A DNA stretch of 64,000 nucleotides, from assembly GCA_018287875.1 (NCBI GenBank), contig JAGVVL010000002.1:6324001-6388000 (forward strand). Reading direction: 5' to 3'. The stretch comes from Nigrospora sphaerica (lineage: Eukaryota; Ascomycota; Sordariomycetes; Amphisphaeriales; Apiosporaceae). A program made the translations under genes and the position numbers. Positions 20,957 through 33,746 of this stretch are shown here, one piece after another. Positions within the stretch are counted from its first letter, which is position 1, and every line of letters begins with the position of its first letter. The notes under the pieces were generated by a model. The model was not told where the DNA came from, did no database searches, and saw only the letters and a list, made by a program, of their open reading frames with translations.

Positions 20957-23293
20957 ATGTCTTTATGGGGGACACTACGCGGCGCCTTCTTGAGCGACGA
21001 AGAGCTTGGGAAGAAGGACGATGACCACAAGGCCGCAGGGAAACACGGCGCAGGGCGCACTCCTGCTCATTGGCAGCCAGCAGCTCGCGGTCCGGCGCGC
21101 AGATCGCTAAAACGCATCGTCATCGCCCTTGCCATTCTTCTCGCCGTTTACCTCTTCGTGCAGAACATACCGACCGACCTGGGGCCGAAACCCTCTCTCC
21201 GTCCTACCTATGCTGGTACCAGCGGGACGGGCGGCAAACCCAAGGCGCCGCCGCCGGGTACTGGAAGAGATCGCGCGCGACCCTCCCAGACAGACCCGAG
21301 CCCCAAACAATCTGGACAGGAGAGCAGCTCCACGCCGCATGGCCCGAGCGACACCGCGACGAGGCGCACATACAACGCTCCGCCGAGGTTTCTGGAACTA
21401 GCAACAACGCTCCATGCCATCAGTGGTACCAATGGGGACTCACCCCGTAACAGAAACGTTCTGTTTGCCGCGTCCAGCCTGAAGAGCGTCGCTGCGTTAC
21501 TGCCCGTGGCATGCCAGATGGGAATGGAGCTGAGGAACTATGTCCATTTCGCTGTGATGAGCCCGACCGGGACGGCCATGGAGGACCTGGCGAAGCTCAA
21601 TGGCATTGACGACGATTGCCATATCTTGTTTCACGGTATGCAACCGCCAGATGTGCCCAAGTCAATGTTCAGGTACCCAGTACTGACACACTGCAGATGC
21701 ACGCCCTGACTTTGTTTCTACGTCGACGGAAGAGCGACTAGAATACAGCGTCTTCCGCGCATTCCGTAAGGCGTAGCCGCTGACCCTCTGGAGCACGCGG
21801 ACCGGTGAACTGACCCTCCCTGCAGATCATATCCAATTCTATATACACCCCCAGGCCGTCATTATTGATTCGAGTGAAGAGGAAAACGGCTATCTCCAAA
21901 GAGGCTCGCGAGCGCAAGCTAAAGCCACTGGCAACACGCTCATCGAGCTGCCAAAGAACGCGGCAAAGAGTCTCGCCTGGATGACCAAACTAGATAGCGC
22001 CTCGCTGCATGGTATGCGGAGATAACCCATCCCGTCGCTTGTGGCCCCAGGGCACAAAGGCCCAAGGCTAACATCACACGCAGCCTGGAACAAGCACCAC
22101 ATCGATATCCTCATCCATGCCAACTCCGGGGGCTCTGCAAGCCTTATCAGACTGCTCAGGTCGCTCAGCATGGCCGAATACCCGTCCTCTTCTGTACCGC
22201 ATGTCACCATCGAGCTACCGCACGACATTGACCCGCCAACCAAACGCCTCCTCGAGTCCTTCAAGTGGCCGCCGGCACACGCTCACAGTCCGCCAAACGC
22301 GCGCTACCTTTCGTTGAGGCATCGTATTCCAGTGCACCGCGTCACCGAGGAAGAAAGCTCCTCTCGCTTCCTCGAGTCGTTCTGGCCGGCAGATCCAAAG
22401 AACTCCCACGTACTTGTCCTGTCTCCCGATGTCGAACTGTCGCCCCAGTTCTTTCATTGTAAGGTGGCGTTACCCCTTTAGCGCGAAAAGCATGCTAATG
22501 CGAAATATCAGATCTCAGGTACACGCTCATGGAATACAAGTACTCGACGGCATCACGTGTGCAGAATTGGGGCGCACGCCTGATGGGTATCAGCCTCGAG
22601 CAGCCTCTGACCCCGCTCAGCGGGGACAAGACATTGGATGCCCCCAAACAAACGATGGACACTAAGGCCGATGTACCCATGCCGTTCCTCTGGCAGGCGC
22701 CGACCAGTAACGCCATGCTTTTCATGGGAGACAAATGGGCCGAACTGCATGACTTTGTATCAAGATCCCTCGAGGCGCAGCACCGACTGCATAGCACCCC
22801 GGCGCTTCTGTCAGAGAAGCTAGTCAGTACACAACACCCCGCTTGGCTGGAGCACGCCCTGAGACTGGCCAGGCTGCGGGGCTACTGGACCGTATATCCA
22901 GGAGAAGAGACGGCCAAGAGTCTGGCCACGGTGCACAACGAATTGCACCATACACCCGAGGAATATGCCGAGGAGATACCCAAGCCATTGTTGGCCGACG
23001 ACGCGACTGACAAGGAAGTCGACGAAGCTATGAGGAGATTCAAGACCGGCACGGAGACGACACTCGCCCCAATTTCTTTGCTCCAGAGCCTGCCGGGGAA
23101 CGCAGTGCTTGAACCGTTTACTGATATGGTCCTGTTAGCATGGGACGGGAAGAAGACGGATCTTCATGGTCTGGATTCGCAAGTAGCCAACTATCGCACA
23201 GAGTTCAAGAAGCAGGTGGGAGGCTGTAGAGGTGACGATACCCGCAAGGTGGTCGACCTCTCAACGCAAGATTTGTTCTGTGCGACAGGTTAG
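20957..23293 (+). CDS. Type II membrane glycosyltransferase, family 2-like
   Basis: This is a predicted Golgi- or ER-anchored glycosyltransferase of a fungal-specific group; donor and acceptor are unknown. Exons are 20957-21635, 21697-21765, 21826-22011, 22084-22458 and 22512-23293 (696 aa), and all four joins keep phase. A short basic cytoplasmic tail precedes one transmembrane segment (about residues 53-70, IVIALAILLAVYLFVQ). Then comes a Pro/Ser-rich stem (about 75-140) and a lumenal domain. The segment HHIDILIHANSGGSASLIRLL resembles the GT2 nucleotide-binding start, and LSPDVELSPQFFHYLRYTL corresponds to the metal-binding DxE/DxD stretch. The C-terminal part is helical. The assignment rests on this order and on general resemblance to fungal proteins annotated as glycosyltransferase family 2. 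Confidence 0.78.
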
Positions 23294-23558
23294 CGGCTCG
23301 TTTGGGTTACAGTGATTGCAAAGCATGTCGTTGGCGGCATTGGGCGAAGCGCGCCTTTGTAGAGGCGTTGGTGTCGGAACTAGCCTTGCCTTTGATAATT
23401 TGAGACGGAAATAGAGGAGCCCAGTAGCGGCGGGCTTACCTCAAGACGGATCTTATATATACCCAGTTCACTATCACTTTTATTCAACGAAGATGGCAGC
23501 ATTGGCACTTTGGCACAGCGCGGTCTGTGTGGAGGCTGCCTCCTCCCCAAGGAAACCA

Positions 23559-24440
23559 TCAGCCAGCCACCTCGACCCGGGCAATGACCAGCATGATAAC
23601 GCAGGTGCAGATGATAGATAGGGCTATCAACGTCATAATCTTGAGGGAGTCAGTACGTAAGATTGCCAGGTAGACCGGTGGGCAGGTCTAAGCTCACCGA
23701 TTGCGTGACCCAACCCGACTGGACGATAGCAGCCTTCCTCGCATACTTGTTCACCGTTTCTGAAGGCGAGCACAACATCAGTTACACTGGCTGTCCACGT
23801 GATGTGAAAGAGAGGCGACGGACGGATGTAGTTCCCTAGGCCCACCATCAGGCAAGCAACGGCCAGCACCCAGAAGGTGATGCCCAGCGGCTTGGCTATC
23901 TTGAGCTCCAGCGGAGAGGGCTCCGACCGCAGATGAAAGGACAAGACGATGGCCACAGCCACGATGGCCATGTAGACCGACAGCCTCAAGTAGGCCAGGA
24001 ACGCTGTACATGGCGTCAGTCGGGCACGGAACGGGGTCACCCCTCGGCCAATCCGGCGGTAGTAGGGCGTGCAGAACGCGTACTTCTCTCGTTGGCGCAA
24101 TGGTCTCTGGCGTCGCTGGTCTGGTTCTCCAGTAGTAGGAGCCCGAAGAAGGGCCAGCTGCAGAAGGCACTTCTGTCGGGCTCGCCGTATCTGAACGCAC
24201 CACGTCAATAATGTTTTTCGTGCACGCGTGCGTGAATCGGTCTCGGACGCGCGGCGGCACTGCGTGGCCGTGAGAAGTCCGCCCACACAGCGCACGCTGC
24301 GAACCCAGGCGAAAAGTGGCAGGCAGGACTTACACGGGGTCGCCGCGGAACTCGACCGGCTTCGTCAGCTCGGCCAGGGAGAAGGGCCCGCAGCAGGACG
24401 CCGAGCACAGCTCTTCGTCGGGGACGGCAGGCCGGGGCAT
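23559..24440 (-). CDS. DUF202-family three-helix membrane protein
   Basis: This is a small integral membrane protein related to YidH and the membrane part of VTC proteins; its molecular role is unknown. Five exons, 24440-24334, 24157-24084, 24003-23824, 23759-23698 and 23639-23559, give 167 aa with phases matching at every join. The family signature DARDHCANERTFLAYLRLS is rebuilt exactly across intron 2. Three transmembrane segments follow: LSVYMAIVAVAIVLSF, ITFWVLAVACLMVGLG, and a third on the last exon alone (TLIALSIICTCVIMLVI). The segment FRGDPVWPFFG before the DUF202 core spans intron 1 (176 bp). The start is the first ATG that yields a plausible Cys-containing N-terminus (MPRPAVPDEELCSASCC); an upstream exon cannot be excluded. 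Confidence 0.85.
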
Positions 24441-25702
24441 CGTACGCGGGAGCCGGGCCTTCCGACGTCTGGGAGCCACGGGAAGCAAGGACAGGGGGAC
24501 GCAGAGCTGGCCACCCGAAGGCAGGTAAGCAACGGCAATGACGTGGGGATTTGAGTTGCTGGCTGGGGGTGTCTCTCTTTAAGAGCTGGAGCCTCGTCCC
24601 CTGCAGGCTACCTAGGGGCGTATGCGGACGGATGGGACACGTGCGGTGGGTTTGGTTGGCGCAAGTCATCACGTTTTATGTACGGGGAAGAGTTTAAGCA
24701 GCTGTCAAACGTCGGGCGTGTGGGGGTGGCCGGTTGGTGCTCGCGCATCCGTGCAGCGCGGAAAATGTTGTTCTTACTTTTTGTCTTTCGATATTCTCTT
24801 TTTTTTGTAATTTGTTTACCTCCGAGTGTCATTTGCGCCCGCAGGTGTCGTTTCACCGCTCTATTTTTCTGAATTGTCCTGGTAGGTAAACTGAGTTGCC
24901 GAGGTATTTGTCTCGGTATTATGAGGTTCAGGCAGGTAAGTACGGAATAAGAAAGTAAAGGCAGGTACTTCCTAAAAACCCACCTGTCCTGCCTCTTGCA
25001 TTCCGCCGCTGCACGCATCTGGTTCATGGCACAGCACACATATCTGTGGCTCTCTACCGCTGCTTGGGCTATACCAAACCCTCGAAGGCTTGTACGACTT
25101 GCCCGCTTCTTCCTTCCTCTGCCCGTGAGGGCCCGCCGGCCTGCGTGGGCACGCTTGAGCGACTTTTCCACCTGGGCTCGGCGGTTTCAGTCATCATACG
25201 ACGACGGGGAGCCCCCATCCCCCGCTGACTTCACAAACACAACAGGCCGTGATGGGGGGCGTCGGACCCCGCCGTGTCCGAAGAGGAGCTGCAGTGGACT
25301 TTTGCCCGCAGGGATGGGGCTAAGCGGTACCATCAACTCCGTAGTTAGTTACCTAATGGGCAAAAATCCCTGATAGCGGATCCATGTTCGCCTTTTTCGC
25401 CATGGGGCCGTGGGGGCCGTGGCGGCGCGCGCGTACATAAGCCACTCCGGAGGGAGCGTCCTGCATCATGCTATTCCCCGGTCCCGGTCCCGCGTCCACT
25501 TACTCCACAGAGAGCAAATATGCGATCTCTTTTTCTTATCTAAGGTCCTTTCTCGCCTCTACCGTGACATACGAGACTAACGGGCGACTACTTAATGGCC
25601 GCTCTGGCCGCCATCGTGCGTTCTCTATAAACGTCCGACCTAAACGCTCCTACGATCCCTCGGTCTCGTCATCAGCCACCATCCGTGGATCCTCCTGTCA
25701 CC
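24441..25702. promoter_or_regulatory. Divergent upstream region of the DUF202 and MATE genes
   Basis: The 1.26 kb between start codons include T-rich and pyrimidine-rich tracts near 24775-24815. No gene is supported; the minus-strand open frame across 24608-25171 lacks any recognisable feature. Confidence 0.45.
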
Positions 25703-27807
25703 ATGTCGAGCCCACGGCCGATGCCAACGAGGCCAGCTCGGGGGCTCATAGACCTGGCCTCCTCTGTCACTTCTTCCTTCGTGCCCGCCTCCCCCATCGC
25801 TCAGGAGATCGTGGCTAGGGATCTTTCCGAGATGCCTTGTGGAGAGGCCATCGATGAAGCATCCGACCACGGGTCCGAATCTGGAGAGGAGACCGGCAAC
25901 GGCCCCACCCTTTACAGGAATCCCCACGGCATCACTTCCGGGTATAGTCGCCCGGCCGTACTTCCGGATCCTGTCGGAGAGCCCGTACTCACCAAGGGAG
26001 AGAAGAAGGAGTCTCGGAAACAAGAACGCAACCTGCTGCGAGACAACCACTTGTTGCCACCGAAACACGGCAGCTCATCGGGCGCCAATGTCGTGAAGCG
26101 CGCCTACTGGCGCTTGTTCGGCGCCCAAGCCGGCCCTCTTGTTGGGGACGGGTCCGGTCCCTCCGAGAGCTCCCCGTTGCTGCAAGACCGGCCACTGGAT
26201 GGCTCAGTGCCTGATGCCGCGCGGCTGGACGAGCAGTGGAATGCCGCCGTTGCATCGGGGACCCTTCAGACTACCTGGCAGAGGGAGGCCAAGACCATTG
26301 CCGCCTATTCCCGGTCCTTGATCGTTACATTCATCCTGCAGTACAGCATTAACATGGCCGGCATATTCTTCATTGGCCATATTGGCACAATGGAGCTGGG
26401 CGCCATTAGCTGTAAGAGCCCCATCCGGTCCAGTGCACACTACCCTACACGATGCTGACAAGCCGGCAGTGGCAACAATGACGGCCAATATCACTTGCTA
26501 CGCCCCGTTGCAGGGTCTGGCCACCAGTCTAGACACTCTCTGCAGCCAAGCGTACGGCTCGGGACACAAGCATCTCGTGGGTCTTCAGTTCCAACGTATG
26601 GCCTGTTTCTTGCTGTGTCTTTGCGTGCCCATTGCCGTTCTCTGGCTGTTTGCAGGAGACGTGCTGGCCATGATGATTCCCGACGCCGGGGCGGCCCAAC
26701 TGGCGGGCCTCTATCTTCGTGTCACCATCGCCGGTATCCCGGCCTACGCGCTTTTTGAGTGCGGCAAGCGATTTGTCCAAGCGCAGGGGTTGTTTGCCCC
26801 GACGACATATGTGCTCCTCATCATTGCCCCCCTGAATCTCATCCTGCTCTGGCTGTTTATTTACCAGCTCGAATGGGGCTTCATCGGGGCGCCTCTTGCT
26901 GTGGCCATCACGCAGAACCTTATGCCGGTTCTACTATTCCTCTACGTGGCCTGGGTCGACGGATCGCAGTGCTGGGGCGGATTCAGCAGTCGAGCGTGGA
27001 CGAACTGGGGTAAGCACCGCCGGACCGAGCATCGAGCTCAAGACTTGGAGCTAACAAAGAGCTTCCAGGGGCCATGATACGGCTTTCTGTTCCTGGCATG
27101 GTCATGGTGGTGGCGGAGTGGCTGGCGTTCGAAATTCTGACGCTGGCGGCCAGCCGACTGGGCACCGAGTACCTGGCGGCGCAGAGCATCCTCACGACAC
27201 TGACGACCATGACGTTTCAGATACCCTTCCCGTTGTCGATTGCGGCGTCGACCCGGATCGCGAACCTCATTGGTGCGAACCTGGTGCAGAACGCCAAGAC
27301 GTCGGCCAAGGTGGCATTTTTCGGGGGATTTGTTGTCGCTGTCTTCAACATGGTTCTGCTCTCGACGCTGCGGCATCAGCTACCGCTGGCTTTCACTTCG
27401 GATAAAGACGTGGTGGCGCTGGTGGCCGAAATCATGCCTTTGGTCGCCGTGATGCAGGTGTTCGACGGCATGGCGACCATGGCCCACGGTTTGCTCCGGG
27501 GCATCGGCCGACAGCATTTTGGCGGCTACGTCAACCTCCTGTCGTATTACTTGGTCGCGCTGCCCATCTCGTTTGGCTTTGCGTTCGGTCTGGGGTGGAA
27601 ACTGACGGGACTGTGGTTCGGTGTCACGGTTGGCCTTTTCCTGTAAGTTGCCCCCCCCCCCCCCCCCCCCCCCCTTCTCGTCTCGTTGCCACCTTGATTG
27701 GCTAACGGGGCCTCTTCAGGGTCGCTACAAGCGAGTACCTCTATGTCTACCTCGTCGACTGGGAGCATTCCGCCCGAGAAGCGGAGCACCGGAATGCGAC
27801 AGCTTGA
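25703..27807 (+). CDS. MATE-family multidrug/toxin extrusion transporter
   Basis: This is a 12-helix cation-coupled exporter of the MATE family, probably in the vacuolar or plasma membrane; substrates are unknown (the yeast relative Erc1 gives ethionine resistance). Exons are 25703-26411, 26470-27009, 27069-27642 and 27720-27807 (636 aa). A disordered, presumably cytoplasmic N-terminus of about 190 residues precedes the helices. Family landmarks are FILQYSINMAGIFFIGHIG, the rebuilt SLATMTANIT, PLQGLATSLDTLCSQAYGS and ECGKRFVQAQG. The second half has VPGMVMVVAEWLAFEI and AHGLLRGIGRQ. The ATG has a good CACCATGT context. Intron 3 contains 24 consecutive C residues. The short last exon adds an acidic tail. 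Confidence 0.93.
27651..27674 (+). repeat. Poly-C tract (24 C) within MATE intron 3
   Basis: Twenty-four consecutive C residues begin 8 bases after the GT donor of the third intron. Slippage or sequencing error could change the length without affecting the coding frame. Confidence 0.9.
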
Positions 27808-28586
27808 GGCGGCGGTTTGGCGAAAATTCGGCATTTGTCCGGGCTCGGTGTTGGTCGCTTTGCCGCCCTGAACCGTCCGTGGGACGGTCTAGACACAGCA
27901 GGGGGTGAAGTGGCGGACTCTTCTCCCAGTGGCGGGCTCCTCTCTCCCCACCAGTATCACAACGGGTTGGGGAAATGGTATACTTAGGTAGTTTCTTCGA
28001 TGATACATCGGATTAATAGCAACTGTCCCGAACGAGGATAAAGTCACGGGCGACATTTGCCACCAGGGGTCGGCATTCTACTCAGCTACGGAGTACGGCC
28101 GGGGGGCTACGTTTTGGGGTTAGTATCCGATCAGGTACATGTACCTGTTCAACGTTAAGTAATTTTAGTGACCCTGGCCCCCTCAACTCTTTGTTTATTC
28201 GGGGGCCGCACTGCGCTGCGGTAACCTTCGTCTTCTCCCGTGCCATGGCATTGAACCGTTTCCCTCAATGCATCCCTGGATCCGTGTAATACCTTCCACA
28301 AACAGTACCCAATGCATTCAATCGACTGTGTCTACACCCCTCGTTCATTCGGGGGTCTCGGGGATACAAGGGCAACCTTGACAAGGGGGGCAGGCGCTGA
28401 AGGGAGGGGAGAGAGGGTCCCCTTGAGCCCCGCCAGCCCGGAACCAGTTTAATCTGATTCATGTCTCCCGATCCCCAGTTCGAATAAAGCCAACAGGCGC
28501 CCCAACGCTCCTCTCCTGGCCGCCGTTGGCTCGATTCCCACCGCAACTAGAGGACACCAGAGAGAAACCTTAGCAGACGAGCCATC
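27808..28586. promoter_or_regulatory. Upstream region of the isopentenyl-diphosphate isomerase gene
   Basis: The 779 bp between the MATE stop and the IDI start presumably hold the IDI promoter. No further gene was seen. Confidence 0.45.
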
Positions 28587-29502
<916 letters not shown>

Positions 29503-31906
29503 TATCAGCCGCACGCGTGCGCGAGATGCAGGTGGCCAAGAGGTGGACACGTGCAGGACAGGGGGACGGTGGAGGAGTAATTTATACACACAGCCCAGTC
29601 ACGCACCGTTTGGTTTTATTTCCCCCCGACGGCGTGCAAAACTGCTTTCCAAGATATCCGCTCTACTGGACTGACTGCCCCAGGGCCGCTTCGCCTTCCG
29701 AGGCCCACTTGTAAGCTACTCTTCACGGAGCCCCCTGTCTCGTGGCTTGACGATCGGTTCATGGGTTTCGATGATGTGACGATATGGTCGGTGTTCCACG
29801 CAGCCGCCCTGCCCGGTTTGGGGCCTGTCCCGTGCCTAGGCCGCCGGGTGGTGCTGTGCTGTAGCTGCAGCAGCAAGTCGTCGGTGGGCATGAGCCTCTT
29901 GGCGTATACTTATTTTTTTACGTGCCCGGAATAAGAGGTACACGTGTTGGTCATGATGTACCCCTCCCTACGCACAACAACAGTTGAGGGGATAGAAAGG
30001 GAGGGTGTGAGAGAGGCAGGGAGGAAACTGGCGATCCGGAGCGACCCCTTGTCGTGTGCTGCATCGGTACGGTGGCAATCGTGCCAGCGATGCCCGCCAA
30101 CAAGACAGCGGCACATGATCTTTGGCGCGGTGCAAGTGTGCATGCCTCTCGCAGCTGCAGGTGCCGGCTTTAACGTCGTCGAGACCGGTACCGCTGTGAG
30201 TGGCCCTCGCAGCCGACGACTCAGAGTGGGAGGTCGGTGATTGGCTGCCTTGGCCTGGATGCGGCATCCCGTGTCAGCCCCGGGAGGGTTTGCGGCGCCT
30301 CGCCATGCGTGGTTCGCTAGCCGCTGGAAGGGAGGCCGGCATCCGTACCAAGGCATGCCCAGGCATGCCCGCCGTCGCATAGGATCGGATGCCCTGGCCT
30401 GGCACATTACGTAGCCCGGACAGGGATGGCTACGGATACCCTCCTCTCTATTCTCCCTCCCTTTGTTTCTTTCTCTCCTTCTCTGTCTCCCTTTCCATCC
30501 CCTCCCTGCCCCTCCTTCTCTGATGCCCGGCCTCTCCCCAGATCTGCACGTCCTCTCCGCACAGCCTTGGCACGCGCCCATATAGTCCGCCTGTGCGTAC
30601 GGGCCCGCGGCCGTCTATAGGTCGGTCGTCGGACCCGGCCAATAGAACGCCGACGGCGACGGGACGTAAGACAAGGGCGGGCCGTCCGACTGTCCGACGC
30701 TGTTCGAAAAACCAATGGTCGAGTGCCGGGCATCTCTAAGTCATAGCTACGTAGTGTGCTGTCTTGCACTCTCCTCCCCTCCTTTCCCCCCGTCTCCCAC
30801 GGTGGCATCAGCCTCCTGCAGCCATCCCACGCGGGTCGTCGTGATGGTGCTCCCCTTCTCCCCTCCCCCCCAACTGGCACGGGGCCAGGCTCGCTCTGGG
30901 CCGTCCCATCTTAAATGGGCCCCGGACCCGGACCTATCGTCCTGACCTTTTCATCTCCTTGAAGGCACCCGACAATCACGAGACCACCTACTGCCCGCGT
31001 CCAGTTTCGACCTTGGGTCACCAGGAAACCTCGAAGCCTAAGAGGCGTCTTGTTGCCCGGATCACCTATCGTACTGACTTCGCGATACTGGGGTCTGGAC
31101 ATTGCATCGGCTCGCCTGAACTTCTCGCTTCATCCGAACCCCGTCTTGGCCTTGCCACTCTTGCTTGTTGCCGCTATACTTCTGTTGCAACTCGGCTCCC
31201 CTTTTCCACTTCCACCGCCGTCGTTCCGGCGCGGACTTGCATCTCGTTGATCTTTTCGCGCCCTCGTGTAAATCCTACGCCCTCCCGTCGCGCCGACCCT
31301 CCGCCACCCCCACCGCGCCCCCGAACCTCCCTCTCGTGCCCCTCCTCTCAGATACCCCTCCCGAGGCACAAGCTACATTGATGTCTGTTGACCTCCGAAC
31401 GAGCCTTCACTGCCTTCGCCACCCGAGGAGGTTTATGCCCGTCTCGAGAAGCCAGCTCTCAAGCGTCCACACGGGCGACAGCATACCGAATATACCCAGT
31501 AGTAAGCGACGTAAGTGCAGACGGGCGACGAAATACGGTGCCCCAGCCCGCCCGGGGAGGAGGGAAGAGGGAGAGGGAGAGGGGGGTGGTGGTGGCATGT
31601 AGTGCGTGGCAGGGAGCGTGGAAACAGAGAGACGTGGAGAGACAGAGAGAAAGAGGGAGGGAGAGATAGAGAGGGAGGGAGAGAGAGAGGGAAGGGGCCC
31701 CGTGGCATCGAAAAGGGGAGGGTGGGCCGGGGCTGCCCGGCTTCCCCGACTTTTCCGAAGCACCGGCCGACCGAACCCAAAGGGCCCCCGCGCGCGCTTT
31801 TTCCCCGTTTTGGCTAACCAAGACGGCGTACCGGCTGGGCCCGGCGCAGGCAATCAAGCGTGAAGAACCGGTGCTCCCCCCTTCCCCCTCCGCCCCGGCC
31901 ACCACC
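29503..31906. other. Intergenic between IDI1 and the GNAT gene
   Basis: In 2.4 kb I see no convincing gene. The right half is pyrimidine-rich, and a purine-rich (GA) tract occupies about 31556-31698, shortly before the acetyltransferase start. It probably contains the 3' end of IDI1 and a long promoter/leader of the next gene. Confidence 0.5.
31556..31698 (+). repeat. Purine-rich GA/GGGA simple sequence
   Basis: Almost all bases are G or A in irregular GAGA/GGGAGA units, broken near 31593-31620. It lies about 210 bp upstream of the acetyltransferase ATG and could be promoter or leader sequence. Confidence 0.7.
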
Positions 31907-33178
31907 ATGGAGAACCCGGCCCGCAATCCCCCGTCCGCCGACGGCCTGTCCTCCTCCCTCCTGCCCGAGGCGTACCGCCACGTGCGCCGGCTGAGCCTCG
32001 CCGAGCACCGCGAGGCCGCCCTCTCGCTAGCCCAGGCCTTCGCCTCCGACGACCTGGCCCGCTACCTCGTCGGCGCCGAGGACCCCCGGCTCGACGACCT
32101 GGCCCTCTGGCACCTCCGTAAGCCGGGCTTTCCGGGGATGGATTTCTTCCCCCCCTTTTCCCCACCGGCATTGCCCCCTTTCCCGCGGCGCCCCTCTTCT
32201 CCCCCCCCCCGGGAGATTCCCTTCGTCGTTCGTGGCAGGCACTGATTCCCGAGTCTGGCAGATGTCAACATCATGGACTACGTCGTGTCGGCTCACTGCC
32301 TGGAAGGCTTGGTGACGACCATCGGCGGCGACTATGAAGGCGTGGCTCTCTGGTGAGTACCGTCCGTCTCCTTCTTCTGCTTCTTGCCCCCTTTTAGGGG
32401 TACGGAAAAAGGGGGGGAAGGGGTGGGGGATCTTAGGCAACCCCCTTTCCCCAGAGCACACAGGGGAAGAGAGAGACGGGGTGGGGAAGAGAGAAACTGA
32501 CGAGGGCGCGCCCCAGGATGACGCCGGGCAGCGGCAACATGGACGGCTGGTGGACGACGCTGCGCAGCGGCATGTGGCGGCTCTACTACCAGCTGTCGGC
32601 CGAGGGCCGCCGACGGTACTACGACGAGCTGATGCCGCTGCTGCACGACACCAAGCTCGACGTCATGGGCGACCGCGACGACGACTGCTACTACCTCGTG
32701 TACCTGGGCACCAAGCCCAGCGCCCGCGGCCGCGGCTACGCGCGCAAGCTGATCGAGGACATGGCCGCCAAGGTACGTAACACGCCGCGCGCACGGCTCC
32801 CGGCATGCTGTACCCGTACATCTCGCACCGCCCTTGCTGACCTGTCCCCCCGTCGGCCCGCCCCGGACGGAAAAGGCGGACGCCGAGGGCCGTGCCATGT
32901 ATCTCGAGTCCAGCTCGCTCGGCAACAACGCCTACTACGCCAAGTTCGGCTTCGAGGTGGTCAAGGACATCTACCTGGGCGGCCGCGACGTCCGCATGTC
33001 CATCATGGTGCGTGAGCCCCGCCAGCCCGCGCAGCACAAGACGGCGGCCGCGACGCACGCCGCTAGCGGTCCCGTGCTACGGGCCCGCGCCGCCGCCGCC
33101 GCCACCACGACGGCGACGGCCACGCCTACGCCCGTCGCGAACCGCCACGTCATGTGCGGTTTCAACCGTGTGCACTGA
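31907..33178 (+). CDS. GNAT-family N-acetyltransferase
   Basis: This is a predicted acetyl-CoA-dependent N-acetyltransferase with unknown substrate. Exons are 31907-32117, 32262-32352, 32517-32772 and 32876-33178 (286 aa), with introns of 144, 164 and 103 bp. The acetyl-CoA-binding motif A is YYLVYLGTKPSARGRGYARKL, with the R-G-x-G-x-A turn. Motif B is MYLESSSLGNNAYYAKFGFE, typical of the fungal branch. The N-terminal segment (AFASDDLARYLVG) also fits this group. The last 45 or so residues, after SIMVREP, form an Ala/Thr/Pro-rich low-complexity tail not expected for the fold. The ATG lies in an ACCACCATGG context. It converges on RPA2. Confidence 0.88.
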
Positions 33179-33746
33179 CAGGTGCTTGTTGCCGCCCTGG
33201 CGTGCCGCCCCATGGTTCTGCCCGGGCCCTCTCCGTGTGCTTGAACGCGCCTGTTTATATTCTTGTGTTAGTACCGTCTCTTACGCATCCACCCCAGCTC
33301 CTCTGGTCAGCCAGACTAAGGAACGCATGCGGCCCAGTGGTCACTTCCTAGGACCGCTCGTTTCATCCACTTAATGCTCTGCGATTCACGATGACCCGTA
33401 GTAGGCCGGGCTTCCCCCAGACTGTTCCCACCGAAGCCTAGACAAGCAACCCGTGGTCTTCATTACTTTCTTTTCTTTTTATTTGACTTGTGTCTGGATG
33501 GTATCGTTAGTCGATCATTTCATCTCACATCCCTCTAGTGCTTCAGAAGCTACCGACCATGCCACTCGTTGATCTCATGCTCGCTTCATTGACTTGTAAG
33601 CCACCCGTGCCGCATCCAAACGAGGACATACGCGCATTCGTAGGTAGCCATGACACCGCTCCGTGGCGGGCGGAAATGGTTGTTCCCTCGCGTTAGATTG
33701 CTTATGCCGTCGCCCGTCTATACACCGACACCCCACGTATGTCGGA
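33179..33746. other. Convergent 3' flanks of the GNAT gene and RPA2
   Basis: These 568 bp lie between the stop codons. No gene or repeat was seen. Confidence 0.5.

Noticed and set aside
24608..25171. Minus-strand open frame upstream of the DUF202 gene
   Set aside because: Could have been an upstream exon, but its frame does not join the DUF202 start and it contains low-complexity basic runs.
28435..28560. Possible tRNA (GTTCGAATA and CTCGATTCC box-B-like strings)
   Set aside because: No matching T stem, acceptor stem or D arm could be drawn around either string.
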